Positions 9,127 through 17,989 of a stretch of 64,000 bases of DNA are shown one piece after another (position 1 is the first letter of the stretch; the number at the start of each line of letters is the position of its first letter). A model generated the notes under the pieces. The model was not told where the DNA came from and did not search any database. It saw only the letters and a program-made list of their open reading frames with translations. A program made the translations under genes and the position numbers. The stretch is taken from assembly GCF_003226565.1 (NCBI RefSeq), contig NZ_QKOE01000015.1:50707-114706 (forward strand), in the 5' to 3' direction. The DNA comes from Parazoarcus communis SWub3 = DSM 12120 (GTDB lineage: Bacteria; Pseudomonadota; Gammaproteobacteria; Burkholderiales; Rhodocyclaceae).

Positions 9127-10176
9127 CTACTCCTCTGCCGGATTGAGTTGGCTGCCGACCATGCGCTCAGCCTGCTCCAGACCATCGGGGGCGAGTTCCA
9201 CGATGGCTTCAAGGAAGTTCATGCTAATGACTCTGCGAGCCCGACGGAGCAGCCATTGGGCAGGATTCGTCGGCTCCGCCTGTTCAAGGTAGGCGACTAG
9301 GCGATCAATCGTATCGATCACATCGTCACGTGAGCGAATTGCCATTGTCGTCGTGGCTGCGATTCGCATGTCAACCACGGGGGCGGAGCTGGCACTGTCG
9401 GGCGCAATTTCCGTAGCAGGTAGCGCGATGCCGCCAAGGGCATGATGTACCGCCTGCAGCGTGTTCAGAAGAGGTTTGAAATCGAGACTGGCACTGGCGC
9501 CGACATGATCCTGCAGATGGCTGGACAGCGCATGCACCCTGGCGATGCTATCCGTGATCGCGGTGGCTAGCTGTGGAGTCTGGGCAAGCGCTTCGGCGAG
9601 CATGCCGAGAACTCGCGATTCGGCAAAAACCTCCTCATTGTTGCGGGCGGTGAGTTTGCCTTGGGAGACTTCGATATTCCTTACCGTGAGGATACCGGAC
9701 TGACGGGACTGCAGCAGAGTGCTGGCGCGTAGGTCGGAGATCAGGGCGTCGTTGGCGACCATCGGTGCGAGTGCATTGACCCGCATCGTCGGGTCGTTGC
9801 CGTCCTCAGCGTCGAGCTCCGGGTGGACATGGTTCCAATGCTGCTGTAGCAGACCGAGGATCAGGCCGAGGCCTGCATGAATTCCGACGAAGCCTTCAAG
9901 ACGGAGCAGCGCGCGGGTGTAATACACCGCAACCCGTAGGTCTCGGGTTCGCTCCAGCAAACCCTCCGCTAGCTTGCGCACGCTCGCCCAATCCGGGCCT
10001 TGTCCCTCAATGGTGACCTTGTCACCGCTTCCACTACTGGTGAACTCCTGCTCAGGCTGCGCTTTGGCTGCTTCCTCCAGGGCAAGAAAGTCAGCATCGT
10101 ACTCAAGATTGGGGCCACAGGGCTGTTCATCACCCAGCGGGCGCAGGAAGTGATCGAGGTCGATGTCGGGCGGCAT
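9127..10176 (-). CDS. tssA: TssA, T6SS cap/baseplate priming protein
   Basis: A TssA (ImpA N-terminal domain) protein of about 349 residues from the ATG at 10176. The ImpA-N region starts at LRPLGDEQPCGPNLEYD and includes the DWASVRKLAEGLLERTRDLRVAVY helix pair. The C-terminal part (PTNPAQWLLRRARR, then MNFLEAI) matches the short TssA class. The reading frame is open upstream to 10386, but those 70 extra residues do not look conserved and would cover the divergent promoter region, so I reject the long start. TssA recruits baseplate and tail components and caps the growing sheath in known systems. Confidence 0.93.
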   Translation of the reverse strand: MPPDIDLDHFLRPLGDEQPCGPNLEYDADFLALEEAAKAQPEQEFTSSGSGDKVTIEGQGPDWASVRKLAEGLLERTRDLRVAVYYTRALLRLEGFVGIHAGLGLILGLLQQHWNHVHPELDAEDGNDPTMRVNALAPMVANDALISDLRASTLLQSRQSGILTVRNIEVSQGKLTARNNEEVFAESRVLGMLAEALAQTPQLATAITDSIARVHALSSHLQDHVGASASLDFKPLLNTLQAVHHALGGIALPATEIAPDSASSAPVVDMRIAATTTMAIRSRDDVIDTIDRLVAYLEQAEPTNPAQWLLRRARRVISMNFLEAIVELAPDGLEQAERMVGSQLNPAEE

Positions 10177-10402
10177 GTTCGGGCTGTTCACACGCCCGCA
10201 GTCGAAGAGTCCTTCGCCTTGGTGCGCGTCCTGTGCATTCGCAAATGGATCGATATAGTAAATGAATAGGTTGCAGGTTAATCTCTCACTAGAAAAAAAT
10301 CTTTGCAACTCCAGAACGGTGCATCCGGACGGTAAGGGCCGGTGGTTGCCCGCTGTTGCAGCATGCCCGACAATCGTCGTGGCCATTCAGAGGAGTCGAA
10401 CC
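10177..10402. promoter_or_regulatory. Divergent control region between tssA and tssJ
   Basis: About 226 bases separate the proposed tssA start from the tssJ start, and the two tss blocks point away from each other, so both promoters should lie here. The AT-rich centre (about 10250-10310) contrasts with the GC-rich surroundings. I found no convincing sigma-54 element or clear operator by eye. The role rests on gene orientation. Confidence 0.5.
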
Positions 10403-10918
10403 TTGTATCTGACAAATCATCCGCTGTTGCGCAGTTCGTGCATCGTACTGTGTGCTGTCGGGATGCTCGTGGCCTGTACTAAGGCTGTTGTGCCTGTCAA
10501 GCCGGTTCCGACGGTGATCTCCGCCAGTCTGAGTGCGGCCGAACGGGTCAATGTCGATGCCCGTGACCGGTCGACGCCGGTGGTGATTCGTCTCTACCTG
10601 CTCAAGAGCACCGCTGTTTTCGATGCGGCGGACTTCTTCTCCTTGTTCGAACGCGATCAGCAGACACTTGGCGATACCCTGGTGGCCCATGAAGAATGGG
10701 TTTTAAAGCCTGGGCAAGTACTTAAGCTTGATCCGCGTGAGGTCGATGGTGTGAAGGCGCTGGGTGTGTTCGCCGCCTTCCGCGAGGTCGACCGTGCCGC
10801 TTGGCGCGCGACGGTTCCGGTGGTCAACGGCCGAACCAATGAGGTTGCTGTCCGGCTTGAGGGCAACCGGGTTGTGCTGTCTGCCACGTTGTCGGCGGTA
10901 AGGCCGGCCACCAAATAA
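10403..10918 (+). CDS. tssJ: TssJ, outer-membrane lipoprotein of the T6SS membrane complex
   Basis: A lipoprotein of about 171 residues. From a TTG start at 10403 with AGGAG seven bases upstream, the protein has a short basic N-region, a hydrophobic stretch and a lipobox LVAC, with Cys25 as the lipidated residue. The mature part has the TssJ pattern STPVVIRLYLLKSTAVFDAADFF-like strand and loop, and EWVLKPGQVLKL. TssJ anchors TssM to the outer membrane. An upstream ATG at 10262 in the same frame would place 47 non-signal residues before the lipobox and is rejected. First gene of the rightward tss block. Confidence 0.93.
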   Translation: MYLTNHPLLRSSCIVLCAVGMLVACTKAVVPVKPVPTVISASLSAAERVNVDARDRSTPVVIRLYLLKSTAVFDAADFFSLFERDQQTLGDTLVAHEEWVLKPGQVLKLDPREVDGVKALGVFAAFREVDRAAWRATVPVVNGRTNEVAVRLEGNRVVLSATLSAVRPATK

Positions 10919-10974
10919 CCTGGGTACAGCGTAGATCATTCTTGGCTGTCCGCTCTTCAAGGAATTCACCATCC

Positions 10975-12309
10975 ATGTCCTGGTTCAGCAAGGTAGTCTG
11001 GTCCGAAGGGCTGTTCCTGCGGCCCCAGCATTTTCAGCAGCAGGATCGGCATGCCGAATGGCGGAATGAGGTGTATCGGATGCACCTTCATGCCAACGGC
11101 TGGGGTTTCGCTCGGCTCGACGTGGACGACGCAGGTCTGGCGATTGGCAAGGTCGTGATCCGTCGTGCGAGCGGCATCCTTCCCGACGGAACTCCGTTTG
11201 ACTTTCCAGCGGCACACGAGGGGCCGGTTGCTTTTGATTTTCCGTCTGAGGTCAAGGATGCGCTTGTGGTGCTCGCATTACCGCTGCAGCGCCCCTTCAT
11301 GCCGGAGTACGACATCAGTGGTGACGATGACTCACTGGCGCGTTTTGTGGTGACAGATGTCACGCTGCCGGACACCGCAGCCGAAGGTGGTGGGGCGGAG
11401 GTCGTTCAACTCGGACGACCACGGCTATGCCTCGGGTTGTCGGATGATTTCTCCGATGCTTTTGTCCGCATCGGTGTCGTTCGTATCACCGAGCGACGTC
11501 CGGATGGCAGTCTGCTGGTGGATCGGGGCTACATTCCCTCGGTGCTGGCGTGTGATGCGGCGCCCCAGCTCAGTTCGATGTTACGCGAGATCGTCGGTTT
11601 GCTAGGGCAGCGCATGGAGGCCCTGGCTGGGCGCATGGTTCAAGCTGGAAACGGTGGCGTTGCCGAGATGGCTGACTTCCTGTTCCTGTTGGCGGTCAAT
11701 CGCCACTTGCCCGTGTTCTCGCATCTGGAACAGTTGCGTCCATTGCATCCGGAAAGGCTCTACAGCCAGATGCTCACCCTGATGGGCGAGTTATCCACCC
11801 TGACCGCGGGTGATCGACGTCCGCCGACCTTGCAGGCGTATCGGCACGATGCTTTGCAGGACAGCTTTGAGTTCCCGATGCGTGAGATCCGCCGTAGTCT
11901 GTCGGCTATCCTTGAGCAGAACGCCCTGCAGATCCCCTTGCAGGATCACCAGCAGGGGCGCTACGTGGGGATCATCGCGGACCGGGGGCTGCTGAAGCAG
12001 GCCGGTTTCGTGCTAGCGGTCGGGGCGCAGATGCCGGCAGAGGCGGTTCGTACCCGCTTCCCCACCCAGGCCAAGCTCGGTCCGGTCGAGAAAATTCGCG
12101 AACTGGTCAACCTGCAGCTCCCAGGCATTGCCCTGCGGCCTTTGCCAGTGGCTCCGAGGCAGATTCCCTTTCATGCCGGCTACACCTACTTTGAACTCGA
12201 TAACAGCGGTGACCTGTGGAAACAGCTCGATGCCTCGGGCGGTCTCGGTATGTATGTGACCGGAGACTTTCCCGGCCTGGATGTGGCCCTGTGGGCCATT
12301 CGCGGCTGA
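10975..12309 (+). CDS. tssK: TssK, T6SS baseplate-membrane adaptor
   Basis: A TssK (VasE/ImpJ family) protein of 444 residues from the ATG at 10975. It opens with the family signature VVWSEGLFLRPQHFQQQDRH and ends in the C-terminal domain containing PLPVAPRQIPFHAGYTYFEL. TssK trimers connect baseplate wedges to the TssJLM complex and recognise TssL. A GTG at 10942 would add 11 residues. I prefer the internal ATG because conserved sequence begins there. It is 56 bases after tssJ and followed closely by tssL. Confidence 0.95.
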   Translation: MSWFSKVVWSEGLFLRPQHFQQQDRHAEWRNEVYRMHLHANGWGFARLDVDDAGLAIGKVVIRRASGILPDGTPFDFPAAHEGPVAFDFPSEVKDALVVLALPLQRPFMPEYDISGDDDSLARFVVTDVTLPDTAAEGGGAEVVQLGRPRLCLGLSDDFSDAFVRIGVVRITERRPDGSLLVDRGYIPSVLACDAAPQLSSMLREIVGLLGQRMEALAGRMVQAGNGGVAEMADFLFLLAVNRHLPVFSHLEQLRPLHPERLYSQMLTLMGELSTLTAGDRRPPTLQAYRHDALQDSFEFPMREIRRSLSAILEQNALQIPLQDHQQGRYVGIIADRGLLKQAGFVLAVGAQMPAEAVRTRFPTQAKLGPVEKIRELVNLQLPGIALRPLPVAPRQIPFHAGYTYFELDNSGDLWKQLDASGGLGMYVTGDFPGLDVALWAIRG

Positions 12310-12342
12310 CCCGCAAGCCATGGTGACAAGGTGGAGTCCACG

Positions 12343-13644
12343 ATGAGCAATGACGATCCTTTCGGGAGTTTACCCGGCGACCGGACCCTGGTAATTCCTA
12401 ATCCCGGTACGCGAGCGCCACGGTCAGCTGCATCTTCTGCCTCTGGATTCAGTTTCGAGCGTATCGAGCTGTCTGCGCTGGATTGGAGTGATGGCCTGAA
12501 TCCCCTGGTTGCAGCGGCGAATCCATTGCTCAACCTTGTTCCTAATCTGCGTCAGGCCCATCATCCTGACCCAGCGAGCTTGCGTGAAACCCTCGCGCGA
12601 GCCGTTCAAGTGTTCGAGGCCAAGGCGCGCGAGGTTGGCGTGTTAAACGAGCATGTAGTCGGTGCTCGTTATGCCTTATGTACTTTTCTCGATGAGGCTG
12701 CAGCCAATACTCCGTGGGGCGAAAAGCTCTGGGCGCAGCGCAGCTTGTTGATTCAGTTTCATAACGAGGCCTGGGGCGGGGAGAAGTTCTTCCAGTTGCT
12801 GGGCAAGCTCGCCGAGCAGCCGGCTGCACATCGCAATCTGCTCGAGTTGTTCTACCTCATCCTTGCCTTGGGCTTCGAAGGTCGCTACCGGGTAGTGCAG
12901 AATGGTCGTGCCCAGCTGGACGCGGTGCGTGAGCGTCTGGCACAGATGATCATCAAGGAGCGTGGCGAGCCCGCCCGCGAGCTGTCTCCGCAGTGGCAGA
13001 CCACGGCGACGACCGTGCGCCCGCTGCATGATGCGGTGCCTCTGTGGGCGGTGGCAGCGATTGCCGCGTTGCTGCTGGTGGTGATCTACCTGGGCGCGTC
13101 CTACGCGCTGAATCGTCACTCCGACCCCGCATTCGCGCAGATTCTGGGTTTGCGTGTCGCGCCACCGGCACCACTGGCCAAGCCGACCGTCGTTGAGCCT
13201 GCCAAGGTGCCTGACCGCCTGCAGGGTTTTCTCGCGCCGGAGATTCGCGAGGGGCTGGTGGTGGTGCGTGATCTGCCCGATCGCAGCATCGTGTTGATAC
13301 AGGGGGATGGCTTGTTCGAGCCGGCGAGCGCCACGCTTGCGCCGCGGGTGTTGCCCCTGATGAATCGCATCGGTGACGCAGTAGCCAGCGTCAAGGGCAG
13401 CGTGCTGGTCAGGGGGCACTCCGATAACAGGCCGATCCGCTCTGCGCGCTTTCCGTCCAACTGGCACCTTTCGCAGGCACGGGCCGAATCCGTGGCGACG
13501 GTGCTGAGTCCCCGGTTGGGTGGGCTGCCGATCGAGACGGAAGGACGTGCTGAAAGCGAGCCGGTGGCCAGCAACGATACTCCGGATGGACGCGCACGCA
13601 ATCGTCGTGTCGAGATCATCGTGTTCCCGGCTGCGGGCAACTGA
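12343..13644 (+). CDS. tssL: TssL with OmpA-like peptidoglycan-binding domain
   Basis: A 433-residue fusion. The N-terminal ~220 residues are the DotU/IcmH cytoplasmic domain (NPLLNLVPNLRQ, then YALCTFLDEAAANTPWG and FFQLLGKLAEQP). A single transmembrane helix follows around residues 230-253. The periplasmic C-terminus is an OmpA-like domain with NWHLSQARAESVA and DGRARNRRVEI, which anchors the machine to peptidoglycan. TssL with built-in OmpA is an evolved type, so no separate TagL is needed. The ATG at 12343 has GGAG six bases upstream, and a GTG at 12331 is the alternative start. Confidence 0.95.
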   Translation: MSNDDPFGSLPGDRTLVIPNPGTRAPRSAASSASGFSFERIELSALDWSDGLNPLVAAANPLLNLVPNLRQAHHPDPASLRETLARAVQVFEAKAREVGVLNEHVVGARYALCTFLDEAAANTPWGEKLWAQRSLLIQFHNEAWGGEKFFQLLGKLAEQPAAHRNLLELFYLILALGFEGRYRVVQNGRAQLDAVRERLAQMIIKERGEPARELSPQWQTTATTVRPLHDAVPLWAVAAIAALLLVVIYLGASYALNRHSDPAFAQILGLRVAPPAPLAKPTVVEPAKVPDRLQGFLAPEIREGLVVVRDLPDRSIVLIQGDGLFEPASATLAPRVLPLMNRIGDAVASVKGSVLVRGHSDNRPIRSARFPSNWHLSQARAESVATVLSPRLGGLPIETEGRAESEPVASNDTPDGRARNRRVEIIVFPAAGN

Positions 13645-13677
13645 GCGCCACGGCGCCGTCATCCTATTGAGCACAGC

Positions 13678-16600
13678 ATGAAAACTGTTTTCAAGCTCCT
13701 CCTCCATCCGGTGCTGCTCGTCATCCTCGGCCTGATTGCGCTGGCACTGGTCATCTGGTTCATTGGACCGATGATCGCGATTGCCGGCTTTGCGCCGCTC
13801 GAGTCGGTTCTGGCGCGCCTGGTGCTGATTTCGGCCGTCCTGGTTTTCGTGGTGGTCCGATTGATCTGGAAGGCTTATCAGTCCAGGCAGCGTAACGCGC
13901 AGCTGGTTGAAGGCCTGGTCAAGGCCGATGTTGCCGAGCCTGCCAGGCCGGGCGCCGACGAAGTCGCGACATTGCGCAATCGCTTCGAGGAAGCGCTGCG
14001 GGTGCTCAAGGACAGCCAGGCCGAGGCGAAGGCGCGTCAAGGGGGCGTAAGTCGGCTGCTGTCACTGGGGTCGGCGCGTTACCTCTACGAACTGCCCTGG
14101 TATGTCTTCATCGGGGCACCGGGTTCCGGCAAGACGACCGCCTTGATCAATTCCGGCCTGCATTTTCCGCTGGCGGAGAAACTGGGCGTACATCAGCTGA
14201 AGGGGGTCGGCGGAACGCGCAACTGCGACTGGTGGTTCACCGACGAAGCCGTATTGATCGACACCGCCGGACGTTACACCACGCAGGACTCCGACCAGGA
14301 TGCCGACCGTGGTGCCTGGCAGGGGTTTCTGGGGCTGCTCAAGCGCCATCGGCCGCGACAGCCACTCAATGGGGTGTTGCTGACCGTGAGCCTGGCCGAC
14401 CTGCTGTCGCAGGATGCTGACGGTGCCGAACGCCATGCCGCGGCTTTGCGTGCACGGGTTCAGGAGCTCTATACCCAGCTCAATGTGCGCCTGCCGGTGT
14501 ATGTGCTGGTGACCAAGAGCGATCTGATTGCGGGTTTCAACGAATTCTTCAGCGATTTTGGCAAGGAGGCTCGTGACCAGGTCTGGGGGGTCACCTTCCC
14601 GCAGCAGGGCGAATCGACCGACGTGCTCAAAGGCTTGCCGGCCGAACTGTCGCGTCTGCGCGAACGTGTGCTTGGCCTGCTGCCAGTGCGTTTGCGTGAC
14701 GAACGTGATCTGGTGCGACGTGGTGCAATTGCGGCCTTTGACCAGCAACTGGCCAATGCCAACCGGCTGCTGGCGGATTATCTCGGCAAGGTGTTTGCAC
14801 CCTCAGGGTTCGACCATGCCTTGATGCTGCGCGGGGTGTATTTCACCAGCGGGACACAGGAAGGTAGTCCGATCGATCGGGTCATGTCTTCGCTGGGCGC
14901 GGCATTTGGGCTTGAGCGCCGGCTGATTCCGCCGCAGGCGGGCAGTGGCAAGAGTTTCTTCATTACCCGCCTGCTGCGCGAGGTGGTTTTTGCCGAGCAG
15001 CGTATCGGTGGAACCAACCTGAAATGGGAGCGCAGACGCAGCCTGGTGCGGCTGGCGAGTTTTGCCAGTATCGGGCTGGTGACCGTGGGGCTCGCGCTGG
15101 CGTGGGCGTTGAGCTACCGCGGCAACGATGCCTATGTGGACGATGTCGCCGCACGTGTGCAGGCGGTGCAGCCGCTGGTGGCAGAGGCACGGGTGGCGGC
15201 TTCCGACGACGTGGTCGGCATCCTGCCGGTGCTCAATGCGGTACGCACGGTCTCGCATACCGATGCCCGGCCCAGCGGGGATGTGCCGTTGTCGATGCGC
15301 TTTGGCCTGTATCAGGGAGACAAGCTCGATGCCGCTGCGCATCAGGCCTACCGTGGGTTGCTGCGCGACGTCCTGCTGCCACGCATCGTCATGCGGGTCG
15401 AGCGCCAGTTGCGCAATGTAGACCCGAACAATCTCGAGTTTGCCTATGAGGCACTCAAGAGCTACATCATGCTGCACGAGGCAGCACATTTCGACGCTGA
15501 TGCATTGAAGGCCTGGATCAGCCTCGACTGGGAACTCAACCTGCCGCGCGAAACCACGACCGAGCAACGTACCGAGTTGCTTGCCTACCTCGACGCCTTG
15601 TTCAAGGACGGACCGGTGGTATCGCCCTTGATGGCCGACACCGCCTTGGTTGGCAACGTGCGGAATCAACTGTTGCGCTTCACGCTTCCGGCGCGGATCT
15701 ACAGCCGCTTGAAGCGGCAGGGTGTGGGCAGTGGGTTCCCCGAGTTCACCGTCGAGAAGGCGGTGGGGCCGTCTGCGGCACTGGTCTTCGTGCGGCGCAG
15801 TGGTCAACCTCTCACGCGTGGGGTGCCCGGACTGTACAGTTTTGACGGCTACCACAAGGGTTTTGGTCCGCAGGTAGAGCGTGTGTCGCAGCAGCTCGCA
15901 CAAGAGGAGCCCTGGGTGCTGGGGACAAGCTCGGCCAGCCCTGATGCGGCGGGCGCCAAGCGGATTGCGGATGAAGTCCGGCGGCTGTATCTGACCGACT
16001 ACGCCAATGTGTGGGCTGCCTTCGTCGAAGATGTTGCGGTGCAGCGCGCGCCCAGCCTGCAGCAGAGCATCCAGGTGGCAAGGGTGCTGTCGGCAGCGGA
16101 TTCGCCCTTGCCCAAGCTGATGAGGGCGATGTCGCGTGAGACGACGCTGATGGTAGCCCCCGGCAATTCGTCGTCGGTGATCGACCGGGCGCAGGAGCGG
16201 GTTGCCGAAGCCCGTTCGGAGCTGGGTCGCATGATCTTTGGTGCAGGACAGCAGGGCCCTGCTGCGGCGACCGGTGAGGGGGCGATCGAGCGTATTGTCG
16301 ACGATCGCTTTGTCGCGCTACGCCAGTTGGTGACAGGGGAGGGCAATACCGCACCCGTCAACAATGTCGTGCAGTTGATCAATGATGTTTACGTCAACCT
16401 GTCGGCGACCGAAACCGCCTTGCGTGACAAGGTTACTCCACCGCCTGGGGACGCGGCGGCCCGGGTCAAGGCCGAGAGTGCACGCATGCCCGAGCCAGTT
16501 CGTTCCATGCTGCAGGATCTGTCTGCGGCGGGTGCGGGTCAGGCATTGACTTCGCTGCGCGAGTCGCTGTCTGCCGCTGTGGCATCGCAGGTGGGCCAGT

Positions 16601-17253
16601 TCTGCAGTCAGGCCACGGATGGCCGTTACCCCTTCGTGCGCAATAGCGCGCGTGATGTCACGCGCGATGACTTCGCTGCGCTGTTCGGGCCAGGCGGGCG
16701 TTTCGATGCTTTCTTCAACCAGAATCTTGCGCCTTATGTCGATACCAGCACCCGCAGTTGGACGTTCCGCAAGGTACAGGAGCAGTCACTTGGGGCGCCG
16801 GGCAACCTGGTGCAGTTCCAGCGTGCTGCGGTGATCCGCGATGTGTTCTTCCGCAGCGGGGGGCCGATGCGGCTGGAGTTCAGGCCGATCGAGATGGACC
16901 CGGCGATTACCCAGTTCACCCTTGATGTCGATGGTCAGCTGATCAACTATGCGCATGGACCGCAGGTGCCGCAGTCGGTGCAGTGGCCTGGCCCCAAGGG
17001 TGGGCTGCAGGTTCGCGTGCAGATTACACCACCGGGGCAAAGCGGCACCTCCGGTGTGGCGACCGATGGTCCCTGGGCGCTGTTCCGCATGCTCGACAAG
17101 GCCAATATCGAAGGCACCGCCTTGCCGGAGAAATTCCGTGCAACCTTTGTCGTCGATGGCCGTTCGGCGGTCTTCGAGGTGACGACGGGGAGCGTACAGA
17201 ATCCCTTCCGTCTGCGCGAGTTGGTGGATTTTCGTTGTCCGGCCGGGCTTTGA
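13678..17253 (+). CDS. tssM: TssM (IcmF), T6SS inner-membrane protein
   Basis: A 1191-residue IcmF family protein. Two N-terminal membrane helices (about residues 8-30 and 43-62) precede a cytoplasmic NTPase domain with Walker A GAPGSGKT at 146-153. A third helix near residues 455-475 leads to the large periplasmic domain. The C-terminal beta domain (after about 1070) is the region that contacts TssJ in solved structures. TssM spans the periplasm in the TssJLM complex. The Walker motif is intact, so ATP binding is plausible. It is followed two bases later by tagF. Confidence 0.97.
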   Translation: MKTVFKLLLHPVLLVILGLIALALVIWFIGPMIAIAGFAPLESVLARLVLISAVLVFVVVRLIWKAYQSRQRNAQLVEGLVKADVAEPARPGADEVATLRNRFEEALRVLKDSQAEAKARQGGVSRLLSLGSARYLYELPWYVFIGAPGSGKTTALINSGLHFPLAEKLGVHQLKGVGGTRNCDWWFTDEAVLIDTAGRYTTQDSDQDADRGAWQGFLGLLKRHRPRQPLNGVLLTVSLADLLSQDADGAERHAAALRARVQELYTQLNVRLPVYVLVTKSDLIAGFNEFFSDFGKEARDQVWGVTFPQQGESTDVLKGLPAELSRLRERVLGLLPVRLRDERDLVRRGAIAAFDQQLANANRLLADYLGKVFAPSGFDHALMLRGVYFTSGTQEGSPIDRVMSSLGAAFGLERRLIPPQAGSGKSFFITRLLREVVFAEQRIGGTNLKWERRRSLVRLASFASIGLVTVGLALAWALSYRGNDAYVDDVAARVQAVQPLVAEARVAASDDVVGILPVLNAVRTVSHTDARPSGDVPLSMRFGLYQGDKLDAAAHQAYRGLLRDVLLPRIVMRVERQLRNVDPNNLEFAYEALKSYIMLHEAAHFDADALKAWISLDWELNLPRETTTEQRTELLAYLDALFKDGPVVSPLMADTALVGNVRNQLLRFTLPARIYSRLKRQGVGSGFPEFTVEKAVGPSAALVFVRRSGQPLTRGVPGLYSFDGYHKGFGPQVERVSQQLAQEEPWVLGTSSASPDAAGAKRIADEVRRLYLTDYANVWAAFVEDVAVQRAPSLQQSIQVARVLSAADSPLPKLMRAMSRETTLMVAPGNSSSVIDRAQERVAEARSELGRMIFGAGQQGPAAATGEGAIERIVDDRFVALRQLVTGEGNTAPVNNVVQLINDVYVNLSATETALRDKVTPPPGDAAARVKAESARMPEPVRSMLQDLSAAGAGQALTSLRESLSAAVASQVGQFCSQATDGRYPFVRNSARDVTRDDFAALFGPGGRFDAFFNQNLAPYVDTSTRSWTFRKVQEQSLGAPGNLVQFQRAAVIRDVFFRSGGPMRLEFRPIEMDPAITQFTLDVDGQLINYAHGPQVPQSVQWPGPKGGLQVRVQITPPGQSGTSGVATDGPWALFRMLDKANIEGTALPEKFRATFVVDGRSAVFEVTTGSVQNPFRLRELVDFRCPAGL

Positions 17254-17255
17254 AC

Positions 17256-17957
17256 ATGGATGCCAGCAATGCGCCGGGTTGGTTCGGCAAGCTGCCGGTG
17301 CTGGGCGATTTTGCCACCCGCCGTCTGCCACAGGATTTTGTCGCCGCATGGGATGCCTGGCTGCAGCGTGGCATGACTTACAGTCAGGAGCATCTTGGCA
17401 GTGCCTGGCTGGATGCCTTTCTGACTGCACCAGTGTGGCGCTTCGTGTTGGGGGCGCATACGCTGGATAACCGTCCTTGGGCGGGTGTGGTGTTGCCATC
17501 GGTGGATCGCGTCGGGCGCTATTTTCCGCTGACCGTGTGCGCGCCGATTCCCGATCTGTCGTTTTCCGGTCCGGCCCTGCACGCGTTGGAGCAGTGGGCT
17601 GACACGCTCGAGGCGTGTGCTCGGCAGGGGCTGGATCCGCTAGGTCGGCTGGAGGTGTTCGACATGGCGCTGGCGCAGTGTGTGACACCGGCACTGGCTG
17701 GCCACGTGGTGGCGGGTGGGCTGGGCGAGGCTGTGCTGCACAATGCTGCCTTCGTACGTCTGGAGCGCACAGGTGCGCGCGGTTTGCACGATCTTGCTGC
17801 CGATGCGGGTGATGCGATGCTGAGCACGATGTTTGCACCCTACACGCTATGGTGGTGCCGAGGGCTTGATGGACAGGCCGGTGGGTTTGCGTGTCATGGC
17901 ATGCCCAGCGCGGCGGTGTTCTCGCGCATGTTGCAATATGTGCCAGGCCAGGTTTGA
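17256..17957 (+). CDS. tagF: TagF, T6SS post-translational repressor
   Basis: A 233-residue TagF (ImpM/SciT, DUF2094) protein starting two bases after the tssM stop. The N-terminus shows the family mark GWFGKLPVLGDFATRRLP and then FVAAWDAWLQ. Further on are WRFVLGAH and GVVLPSVDRVGRYFPLT. In P. aeruginosa TagF holds the H1 system off by acting with the FHA protein, independently of PpkA. All partners (FHA, PpkA, PppA) are encoded here. Length is standard, and the frame's upstream extension inside tssM is not coding. Confidence 0.93.
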   Translation: MDASNAPGWFGKLPVLGDFATRRLPQDFVAAWDAWLQRGMTYSQEHLGSAWLDAFLTAPVWRFVLGAHTLDNRPWAGVVLPSVDRVGRYFPLTVCAPIPDLSFSGPALHALEQWADTLEACARQGLDPLGRLEVFDMALAQCVTPALAGHVVAGGLGEAVLHNAAFVRLERTGARGLHDLAADAGDAMLSTMFAPYTLWWCRGLDGQAGGFACHGMPSAAVFSRMLQYVPGQV

Positions 17958-17989
17958 GGCGAGATGATCGAACGACAGGATGGTGGCCG

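Noticed and set aside
10320..10372. Possible sigma-54 promoter (TGG ... TTGC) before tssJ
   Set aside because: The spacing between the two elements is two bases too long and the -24 element is poor.
12676..14040. A 454-codon leftward frame across tssL and tssM
   Set aside because: Shadow of two well-supported rightward genes in GC-rich DNA. The product is Gln/Arg/His-rich with no motifs.
15812..16354. Leftward Pro/Ser-rich frames within tssM
   Set aside because: Typical shadow frames of GC-rich coding DNA. The sense strand has a complete TssM.
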